Shown here piece after piece: positions 25,501 through 36,654 of a DNA stretch of 64,000 bases. Every line of letters begins with the position of its first letter. Position 1 is the first letter of the stretch. Below the pieces are notes generated by a model. That model had not been told where the DNA came from, searched no databases, and saw only the letters and a program-made list of their open reading frames with translations. A program made the translations under genes and the position numbers. The stretch is taken from assembly GCF_012273895.1 (NCBI RefSeq), contig NC_052109.1:5594432-5658431 (forward strand), written 5' to 3'. This DNA is from Zerene cesonia. Its lineage: Eukaryota; Arthropoda; Insecta; Lepidoptera; Pieridae.

Positions 25501-28500
25501 ATATCAAACATATTAAAAAAACAGTGTTATTAATTAAATTAAAATTATTACCGTTTACTAAATGACAATGTATGAATATAAATAAAAACACAGATAAAAG
25601 TGTTAACATACTTGGAGAACTTATTTCATTATATTAGTATTGTAATGTCGTAACAGTACTAGAAATTTTCGTATTAGCTAATAATGATTATTAACGAAAA
25701 TCTAATTCGCCTTCAAAATGTCAGAACTAGACCAAGTTTAAATGGGACCACATCGTAGGCACCAGCTTCCACTTAAAAAAGAGAATCATAAAAATTTGTT
25801 CACCCATTACAAACTTATGAGGTAAAAAACAAAAAATTGATAACCTCCTGCTTTTTTTTTTGATGTCGATAAAAATAGTCTCAGGCACTAAATGAAATCA
25901 GCTATGACTTATGATTATATTTCAATAAAACACATATTATGTAGAAAATAACTAAGTACTTACCAAAAACTCTCTCATCATTTATATTCTTGATGCAATA
26001 CCATAAGCCCACTGGGAAGGTGCAAACCAAAACATGAAGGTCAAAGAAAAATGATGACCAGGTGGTGGGCTGATGTTCCGACACAGATGCAATTATAGGA
26101 ATGTGGATCTTTGCATATCCTGTATCCCATAATGAATAGAATCTAAAAATATATTAAATGCTGAACTACTATCCAGACTTAAAAAATTATGCACAATGTG
26201 GTATAAAACATTGAGAGTAAAATTATTAACATAACTATGTACGGCATTTGGTAACATAAGCATTGCAGCTACATATTTGAGCCTTGTTGTCTCCACTAAA
26301 GTGAGTATTGCATGTATAATGGTATGTTAATAATGCAAACAGATACACATTATAATAACAAAGTGCATTTGCTAGCTTCATTATTATGTTAATTTCGACT
26401 GGTATTTACAATTAACAATTGCAGAATGTTTAAGACATTGTTTTACAATACGTCATTAATATAATATATAGTTAGAGGTGGAACCTAATGGCTAAAAAAT
26501 TTTATCACAATACAAATTTTATAAATTAAGCATTTTGTAGATTAAAGCAGGTTGCAACATGATAGAACATAACCTGCACGCATTCAATAATTTTTGAAAT
26601 TTGATGCTGAATTTACAATTTGGTCATATAAATTTATATTGCATATAAAAAAATCATTACATGTTTTCTTAAAATATTTATTTCAACTCTTAAAAAGCAT
26701 ATCAGAAGTGCTATACTAGTAGTTGTAGTATTACAGATAAGATCTTCTTTCAAATCAGTCAAATAACATACCGTCCACTCCATGGAGCAATAACTCCCAT
26801 GTAGGTCAACAGAACAACTACGAGGAACACAGCACCAGCTGCTACAAGTGTGCCAAGTATCAGTAACTGCTTCCACTGTCCTTTAGGATTCAGACTGTGT
26901 AAATACTTCAAAGCTCCAACCGCCATTAGTAGAGCAAATACTCCTAAAATATTATTTTATGTCAATAATGATTTAATTAAAATATTGTGTTTCCTCTGCT
27001 TCTTTGGATTAGGAAACTTTGCAATTTGTTTTATTTTCTGGGCTAGTAGAGAGAGATGTATATATATTATCTAGACGATAATTTAAATAGATCTGTAAGA
27101 ACAATAGCCTAAAAATTATTGACATTCATATTTTAAAAAATCAAACCAAATTGGTAGTAATATCTCACCTGATGCAGCCATATGCTCACTAGTTCTGATT
27201 GGTTGAAAGCCGACAAATGGTATTTGCATGGAGAACAGTAATCCTATGATATAGAACACTGTATAACTGACAAATAGTCTCTGAGAGAACCTTCCCATTA
27301 TCAGCAGTACAAACACATGAAGGGGGATCAAATTTATAATGAAAACATATCCACCCCATGCCGACACCTTAAAAAGAATTTAGATTAAATAATATTCATT
27401 CAAATTTACATGATAAATATATAAATATCAAAATAAATAACAAAATTTACTTATTGTAATAACAGCACATGTACATTATGTAAATATTTACTTTTCTGTT
27501 ATTCAATTAACTCAATTATTCAGTATTTCAGTTTAACAATTAAAAGTATAACTCACCATGTAAAAATATGACAAAGCTGTACAAATTGACCAGAAAACGG
27601 AACCGCTTTTAACACTTTTCAGCCACAGATAGTATGTGAATTGTAATGCAAAGATAGCTATTCCTTCATTATCATAACTTCCCGCCACAGATCTGCTGCT
27701 GTACCCTGGCACTATTGCTATGAAGCAAGCAGCAAACAGACCGGCTCCTCTTGACCATAATTCCGATGTTAACAGATAAGTGGCTATTGCAGTAAGACCA
27801 CTAAAATAAACAGTTCATAATTGTTGAATGTGAAGATTTAAAAAAAGATCTCAAAGCCATTTTGTTCAATAAAAAAATAAACAAATAGCACTCACATAAT
27901 TATATTTAAAACTATCTGTACCCGCTATTCCGTTAATGTGTGTGGATTTAAATTCAAAATAAATTATGGTATATGTTGCTAAGAACTAATAACTAAATAA
28001 CAAGAACCTCCTTGGAATATTTGTTCAGTTTTATATAAATAGATTTGTATACTATTTGCTTTGAATATGTATAGAATAGAATACAGTTAATTTAAATCTA
28101 AAAAGTAAATTTAGCTTCATATAGATATTTATATTCTTGTTTCGGAAAATAAACAAGTTCTTCTTAGCCTTAGGTTGAAATAAATGTGTAAAATAATAGG
28201 AAAAAAAGACCAATGTTTCTATAAGCATCACAAACCTGAACACAGGGGCTAAAAACACACAAATATCTCTAATATGAATGGGAATATTAAGTGTGTGTAG
28301 AATCCAGTGTATGGTACCAGATGTGATCATAAGACCTGGGTAAACTGTACCACCAACAATTCTTCCTAAAGGGTACCACGCCCTCTCATCGAACCAATTC
28401 AAAAAATTATAAAACCCATGCTGCACCATATACGCAGTAGATCTATAGTTGAACCTGAAACAAACTCATAACTTTGAAATAAACGGCGCTCGTGACGTAT

Positions 28501-28718
28501 ATCAAATAGCCATTAAATTAAAGAAGAAAAACTCACCATGGATCGAATTCATGAATAATACTTTCGAAGCGAATAACTGCAAAAAGCCGGGATGCAAAGC
28601 CGGCCAACCAAGCAAGGGTCAGAACTGTAACCGTGATAAGCGTGCTAAAGCCGGTTGTATTGTGGAATATGCCTTGATTAGGACCATGGCCCGGCTTAGC
28701 CACAGTAGCTGCGGGCAT
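19580..28718 (-). CDS. Stt3B: STT3B, catalytic subunit of oligosaccharyltransferase
   Basis: Exons in transcript order: 28718-28537, 28454-28236, 27800-27557, 27367-27169, 26943-26772, 26142-25964, 25494-25307, 23747-23557, 23269-23167, 22573-22331, 21813-21716, 21463-21335, 20735-20651, 19657-19580 (stop TGA). They encode 769 residues, close to the insect STT3B length. The enzyme transfers the dolichol-linked glycan to Asn in N-x-S/T sequons in the ER lumen. Visible marks: the first luminal acidic motif EFDPWFNYR (D59), many membrane segments in the N-terminal two thirds, the SVSEHQPTTW loop, the catalytic-site motif WWDYG at 553-557, DNNTWNN at 571-577, a luminal domain ending TEHWLVRIYR, and a basic Lys/Arg-rich tail. 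The long luminal loop and GTVYPGLMI / IHWIL wording favour STT3B over STT3A. The start is the first ATG; an in-frame GTG lies 8 codons upstream. The 1-kb gap at 24054 is intronic. The segment after YYR is about 4 residues shorter than I recall in the human protein. Confidence 0.96.
20843..21044 (+). mobile_element. Non-autonomous Helitron-like element
   Basis: 202 bp starting TCCTACTAATATTATAAATG and ending in CTAG, inserted between A and T. A GC-rich stem (CGCGGGTGAAACCGCG) sits just before the 3' end, as Helitrons show. It is the same family as the copies at 31222-31415 and 54552-54753. It lies in the STT3B intron between exons 12 and 13, antisense to the gene. Confidence 0.8.
21255..21334 (-). 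repeat. GT/CA microsatellite abutting an STT3B donor site
   Basis: A TG-rich tract broken by GC steps on the + strand. On the transcribed strand it reads GTAAACACACACACAC, so the CA repeat begins within the donor of STT3B exon 12 (exon end 21335). Confidence 0.85.
24054..25053. other. Assembly gap (1000 N)
   Basis: 1000 N inside the STT3B intron between exons 7 and 8. The protein reads straight across the join (NLYDK then ASKTKK), as in other STT3B proteins, so no exon appears lost. Confidence 0.95.
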
Positions 28719-29285
28719 TTTGCTAGAACAAATACTTTTCACTAGTCTTTTTATTTGAAAAATTATTTCTCATATATGAATTCCAACAATACAAATCTAT
28801 TGAAATTGATTGACTTTTCACTGACTGACACGTCTCTCTTAAAATTACTTGCCAGATAAGAAAAGTCTTATGATAGTTACCCAAATCTTTATTCCTAAGT
28901 ACTATTCTTTCTTAAATAGCCACTATTTACTAGTCAATTACATGTTATAGACTGATAATCTTATGTACAATATTACTATTAAGGGAATACAAATTTATTC
29001 TGATCTATTTTATTAAAATAAACAACAAATATATTTATAGAAAAATAAGTTTCTAAACGCAATGATGACATTGACATTGTTTTGTTTATAATAATTGACA
29101 GAGACATTATTTGCTAATTGGTGACTGAAATATTTAATAATTCTTTGTGAAACGTAAAAGATCAGCTATAAAATAATTATACAAACAAAAAATTAAAATA
29201 AATTGTTGACGTCCATAGGTGTAATAATATACCGACATATATATATATATAGTTTTAAGCATATCCCAATTTGCAACTAGTCTTC
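28719..29285. promoter_or_regulatory. Divergent promoter region between STT3B and KCTD3
   Basis: 567 bp separates the two start codons, which face away from each other. The sequence is AT-rich, without an obvious CpG-rich core or TATA arrangement that I would call. A shared bidirectional promoter is the simplest reading. Confidence 0.55.
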
Positions 29286-32200
29286 ATGACTAATTATCAA
29301 GAAATAGTTAATTTAAATATAGGTGGTACAAGGTAACATTTATATTACTCATTGTATATAAAATAATAATTTTGGGAAACAATCAAATGTATAATACGAG
29401 GATAACTATTATTCTCTAGGTGCTTTTGTATTAATTATATACTTTGCTGCTTTATACCTTTTGCTTGTCTAACTTTCACTTGAAAAACATTGATTTCGTG
29501 CTCTTTTTGTTACTGTGATCATCTGCAAAGCATTCAATATTCCATTGAAAATACATACAGTTACATATGTAATTGTCTTTTCAATATTACAGATTTGCAA
29601 CATCATGGCATACTTTGACATGGGTACCAGATACGTTTTTTACAGCTTTACTCAGTGGCCGTATTCCAACAGTACGGGATGAAACTGGGGCTATATTTAT
29701 TGATAGAGATCCAAACCTTTTTGGTCTAATCCTTAATTTCTTAAGAACAAGGGATATTGATTTAAACAATGTAAATATAAGAGCATTGAGGCATGAGTGT
29801 GATTATTTTGGTATAACACCTCTTAGTAGGCGACTGGCACTATGTGATGAAATAAACCATTCATCATGCGGGGATGTACTATTTTATGGATACCTCCCAC
29901 CACCATGTAAGTCATCAGCCACCATTTGATTACCAGATTTGAAAGTTTTACAACACATAGGATTCATCATGTTAACTTTTAGATTAAATTGAGATGAAAA
30001 TGAAAGTTTATGGTCCATAATTAATTACATATTTATTTATTTTTTTATTGTTATGATGAATATTATTTATACTATTAGTATAATTGTTATAATGTCTTCT
30101 AGCAAATCCTCCAATAAGCAACGGAAGCTCTGGGAGAAATGGTAATAATGGTTCACGGAAAAATCTTACTGTATCCAACTCTGATGTGGCAGCTGTTAGA
30201 TCACACTCTAGGAATTCATCACTAGACTTGAGGACAGTGGGGCGCATTCCTTCACAAGATCAACTGAGGTTTGTAAATGAGCATGGCCTGGCATTGAGAT
30301 TATTAGTTTGTAACATTGTTGTTTCCCATATACCATGTTAATATGGATGAATAAAGTTTTTATATTTTAAACTTGAGAAAATTTTAACGTAGAATTTTTT
30401 TTACTTTTCTTTTTTGGACTTGTGTAAAATGAATTTCAAAGTATACTTTAGATAATTGTAGTTTAATGCTCTCCTAAATTTATACCCTAATATTGCCCTA
30501 ATATCTACAGTATTCTAACTAGTTACTTGAGATGAATTGAATAACTATGATATTTAATTTCAGTCGATGTGGCAGGGGACACTCAAGAGCAGCATCTTTG
30601 GGCAATGCTGAATGTCATAAAGGTCTTAAACAAAATGAAAGTAAGTTTCATAATACATTAATTATTAATAATTTTATAAAATAAAAAAAACATTTTATTA
30701 ATTGTCAATATTATTCTTGGTTTATAGACACTTGGTCAGAAAACATGAAGGTTCAAATAATAAAGGCGCATCACAATTGGATTGCTGTAGCATACTCTCA
30801 TTATGTTATTGGATACAGGTATTGATATTGTTTTATTAATTATAATAGTTTTAGCTTTTTTAAACATTCTTTTTAATTTTTTCTGTTAAATATGTCAGAT
30901 ATCATTACTGTAAAAGAATGAAATGAAATAGATTTTTAATATTGTTAATTACATTTCGTATGAAGTATAAATAAAACGCCTCTTCTGATAGAAGGGATTT
31001 TATACCAACGGATCAATGGAATGCTTAAGATGACAAATGAACAATTCACCTACTTTTACATAATAACACAAATAAAAGTGTCATACCCATTTTCACGAAA
31101 ATTGCGTGTTAAAAAAAGCCATTGCAAACTACAATGCATTTGTAGACCCACACAAATGTACTTATTTTTGTGGTAATGGTCAAATTTCGACCATTGGGTA
31201 ACTATTGTAATTATAGTGATACTAGCTGCGCCCCGCGGTTTCAACCGCGTAAGTCGGTATCCCGTAGGAATATCGGGATAAAAAGTTGCCTATTCTAGTT
31301 GTCCAGCTATCTACGTACCAAATTTTACTGCAATCGGTTCAGTAGTTTTTTGCGTGAAAGAGTAACAAACATACACACATCCTCACGAACTTTCGCATTT
31401 ATAATATTAGTAGGATAAGAAGTAGTATATAGTATTAGTAGGATTATTCTTCACCACAAAAAAACGCAACTCAGATATATTAACATTCTTGACATTTAAA
31501 CAGATTGACAGATTCCTGTGGATGGTATGTAGCATTTCAATCGCCAGTACAAGAATCAACCATAGAGCGTATAGCGCTAAATGCTAAGACCGGCGGAGCC
31601 ACATCTGGTGGGAACAGTTCCGCTGGCACTGATGTGATGCTCGGTGTCTCGAGTGGTCCGCTAGTCAGATTATGGGCCTTTTCTACCCATACCGAACCTG
31701 TTAGGAGGACATTGATTGGTGAGTGAGGTCTTACTTAAAAAAATCAATATTTTATGTACCAAATTTTTACACTATTTATAACCTTTTGTGTACTATTTAT
31801 TAATATATCGCGCGGTAAACCCGGTAATCATTACAGGTCGGTAAATATACATTTTTTTAGGGCCATCTGTGCAGATGGTTCCCCTGATGGTAAGCGATTA
31901 CCTACCACCCATGAACATTTGCAGAAAAACCATTTCCTTAATGAAACAAATTACTTCATACATTAACAGTATGGTGTAAGTAAATACTTCAATGTCGCGA
32001 TAGAATTAAATTGATTATACATTTAAAATATGCAAGTTTAATTCTTAATAACAATCACAATTTCCAGGTACATTTAACCTAGGTGTAAGAGTAGAACACC
32101 TGCTCTTCGTAGGTCCACAGCTCGTAGCACTAAGCGGTGCGGGTAGCCGCAGCAAAGCTGGTGTATGGCACACCAGCACACAACACTGGCAGACGCAAGA

Positions 32201-35200
32201 TGTGGCCCATCTCACCACATATGATACTGCCGGCTCCTTTCTACTTCTTGGAACTGCTACTGGTGCTGTTAATTATATTGGTAAGAAATTAATTTCGAAA
32301 ATTAAGGTGAAGATGATATAGTCGTTAAAAGGATATTGAGTTAAAATGTAATTAGACATAGAAACATTTCAACAGGTAGTTAAAATATGTTTTTCAAATG
32401 AAATTTCAGCCAAAAATAACATTTACATTAACATTTCTGTAACAGTTCCACAATTTTATTATAATATAACATTTTTAATAGTATTTTAAAAATTATCATT
32501 TCTTGGTTAATATTATATTTAACTTGTGATAGCGTGATTTTTCTTTTCATTTTCAGATATGCAAAAATTCCCATTGCGTATGAAGGATAACGATTTGCTT
32601 GTGACGCAACTATACAAGGATCCTAATCAAGAGCCCATTACCGCTATATCTGTCTATCTAACGCCAAAAACGAGTAAGTAAATAGGATATTCAATAATAT
32701 TTGTTAGACTGTATTGATGAGAATTGTTCTCGATAAATATTTAGTATATTGGTATCACATGTTAGTAAAACCATAATACTACTAACTACAGATCACATCA
32801 TTTTAATGTTACACTAGCTGTGACCCGCAGTTGAAACCGCGTAAGACTGCTGCGTAACCGTATCCCGTGGGAATATCGGTATAAAAAGTGTATATGTGTT
32901 ATTTCAGTTGTCCAGCTATCTACGAAGCAAAATAGTATTATTATTCACCAATAGATGTTAGAAAAAAAAAAACACGAATAAAACACGAATATGACATTAT
33001 TTCAGTTGTCCAGCTATCTACGAAGCAAAATAGTATTATTATTCACCAATAGATGTCAGGAAAAAAAAACACGAATAAAACACAAATATGACATTTTCTA
33101 AAAAAAAATTCCTAGCTAGATCGATTTATCGCCCCCGAAACCCCCTGTATACTAAATTTCATGAAAATCGTTGGAGCCGATTCCGAGATTCCAATTATAT
33201 ATATATATATATATATACAAGAATTGCTCGTTTAAAGGTATAAGATATCTCTTTTTCTTTCTTATCAAAAATAACAACGACATTTCACACTAATATTTTA
33301 AGGTTTATGCGGTAACTGGTTAGAAATAGCGTACGGTACGCGTTATGGTTCAGTGCGTGTTATTGTACAACACCCGGAGACTGTCGGTCACGGGCCACAG
33401 CTGTTCCAGACTTTCACTGTTCATCAGAGTCCGGTTACAAAGGTATTTGTATTATTTGTGATATTTTTTACGCTTAGTTCATAATTTTTTTTTTTTTTTT
33501 AATGTCATAGCGGGCAGCTGAGCTGGTGGTTCGCCTGATGGTAAGCGATCACCACCGCCCATGAACATTCGCAAAGGTAGGGCCTCTGCGAATGCGCTGC
33601 CCGCTTTTTTGGGGTAAGGGAAAAGGAATGGATTAACGACTGGAAAGAAGGAATGGACTGGGACGGGTGAGGAAAAGGAAACAGGCCTCCGGCTCCCCCA
33701 CTCACCGTACGAAACACAGTGGCATGCCACTATTTCACGCCGGTTTTCTGTGGGGGTGTGGTACTTCCCCGGTGCGAGCTGGCCCAATTCGTGCCGAAGC
33801 GTGCTCGACTCCCACAATAATAGAACAAAAAAATAATTGAACATAATCTATACTAATATTATAAAGCTGAAGAGTTTGTTTGTTTGTTTGAACGCACTAA
33901 CCTCGGGCACTACTGGTCCGATTTGAAAAATTCTTTCAGTGTTAGATAGCCCATTTATTGAGGAAGGCCATAGGCTATATATGTAACACGGGCGAAGCTG
34001 GGGCGGACCGCTAGTTCCGCCCCGGCTTATGTTATACTAGCGTATAACATATTTCAATAGCTAGTTTACTATAACTTACTTTTGTTTCCAGTCTATCTTT
34101 AAAAGTTTTTTACCTAATTTTAGCAATAGACCAGGGCCGAAGCCTTTAAAAATGGTAAAAAATGAAAAAAAATTACAGTAGGATGAAACCCATTAGAAAA
34201 GGTGGGAAATATGATCAAAATGAAAGGAAAAATAAATTACAGACGATCCGAGTTCGGGAAGTGGGTGGGGTTGAATACTACAACTTTGCCTTTTAACTTT
34301 TTTCCATAGGACTTGTAGTTTTGCCGGAAATCAAGATAAACTATTTTTTATCCTTAACCCCCCCCCCCCCATTTCCCGAACTCGAATCGTCTGTAATTTA
34401 TTTTTCCTTTCATTTTGATCATATTTCCCACCTTTTCTAATGGGTTTCATCCTACTGTAATTTTTTTTGGTTTCAAAAATTATCGGCCCTGGTCTACAAA
34501 GGTGAAAACGAATAACAAATAACACAAATGCATCATCCTCAATAGCTAACTGTTAAATATGCATCGAAGCTGCTAGATCAAAAATTGTTATCAAAATTTA
34601 CCATTTCTACTTATATTGTTTATGATCCGATATAATATTATAATCGCGAAAATGTGTTCGTTTCTCTTTCCCGGGAAAATCACTGAGCGGATTTTAATGA
34701 TAATCGGCAGTGATGTAGCCTATGTACCAGAAATATTTGGGCACGTCCGTGGGCGAACCCGCGCGGCGCAGATAGTACATTACGCAATACAAACTGAAGA
34801 TTTTAAAATTGCAGGTATCGCTATCAGAAAACTACCTGATCTCGGTGTGCAGCGAGTACAACCACGTGCGGTCGTGGCGGGTGACGCGGTTCCGCGGCAT
34901 GATCTCCACGCAGCCCGGCACCACGCCCAAGGCTGCGTTCAAAGTGCTCGCTTTGGAGGCGCCCACCGCGCAGGCCCATAACGATTGCGGTAATGGAGAC
35001 AGACACACACACGCGCGCACGCGCACTCGCGCACTCACACGCACGCACAGACACGCGCACACACACACACACGCACGCACACACGCACGCACACACACAC
35101 GCACACACATACACACACAATAGATAGTAATAGAAAAAAAAAGAATAAAATATAGTAAATAAAGTAATAAAGTAGAAAATGAAGTAATAATTTTATATGA

Positions 35201-36607
35201 TAATATTATGTGTGGTTGCGAGCCTGAAAAAAAGGATGCCACTCTGGAAACATGACACCTGGACACCTGGAAACATGACACCCCAGGCCTGATTTTTGGC
35301 TCACCAATAATCCACTATAATATATCATTTAGTAATGGAATTTACTTAATCTAATACTCCATGTATGAAAGAAAGTCTAGGTAGCTATACTATAGTTCGG
35401 CCGTTTATAGAATGCGCTCCTGACACGTCGCAATTAAACTGACGACGTAACTTTGTAATGGCGTTGCAGTTAAAATAAAAATATTTTTGCTGTTTACCGT
35501 TTTAACAATTGATGAGCATTAAAAAAAATTATTATATCAATAATCAATGAATGTTATAATTTTGTGCCATCTAATTTTGGTGTCAAATAACTTGGTAAAC
35601 AATATTTTTCTAAATATACTGCGCTATTACAAGGTTATGTCAGCGCTTCATATTTGTAGTGCTGTGCTAAAAATAACAGGCAAGTATCGTTATCTGTTCT
35701 TATACAGTTATACTTATGATATAAAATAATACGTTTTGTTTTTCTTTTTAAGAATTTGAAAATAATGGACTATAAAATAACTTTTATGAAATATAAAAAT
35801 ATAATTATTATTGATAATAATATAATTATACATGTAGGCGAAGATGATGATGAAGACACCACCTCCTCAAGCGAATCGGAGTCTGATTAATATTCTGTAC
35901 CCACATTCAATTATTCATTCAATTTTGTTATATGAATTACTTTTTTTTGGTTTCCACTTAAATAACGAAAATATAAATTTTAAATGATTCCGCCAATTTA
36001 AAACGAAAATAGTCTTAAGATAATGCGGCGGTTCATTTTGGAGGAACGGTAACGAACTCAGTGTTATGTTGTGCCCATCACTAGTCGTGACTAACTGATA
36101 GGTGTCAGGAAAGCATTCTCTGAACGGCCGAAGTATAATTACAATTAAAACGGTATTAAGGATTTTTGCTTTGTTGTATTTGGGTTAGCTTGGATTAGCA
36201 TACTAACAGTTAAAAAATTTACAAAAGTCCAAGAAACATCTACTACTACAACTATCTCCGTGGAACCGGGGCGAAATAAATTTTTTTTTACTAAATAATC
36301 TTCATATTACGTTTTACAGGACCCTATGGAGAACAAGATGAAGAACAAATATTCATTCAAAAAGTGGTTCCTGACACGGATACGTTATATGTCCGTCTAG
36401 CTTCCAATGGGAAAAGGTATTTATAATCCCGATGGTTAATTTTAATATTTCTTTCAATCAAATTTATAATAAGTCGACATATAAACATTTTAATGTACAA
36501 TAATTGTTACATCCAGCCGACTTTTCTTTTCGATATCTTGCCGGTTCTCTGTAGAAACTGTTTTCACAAATCAATGTGTTATCTTATACCTTTAAACGAG
36601 CAATTCT

Positions 36608-36654
<47 letters not shown>

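Noticed and set aside
28719..28742. Eight extra N-terminal codons for STT3B
   Set aside because: They would start at GTG; the first ATG is at 28718 and gives a normal protein.
33479..33844. 121-codon antisense frame in a KCTD3 intron
   Set aside because: It lies entirely in the poly(A)-tailed retroelement and shows no known domain.
34809..35123. His/Thr-rich and Cys/Val-rich frames near 35 kb
   Set aside because: They are translations of the CA microsatellite.
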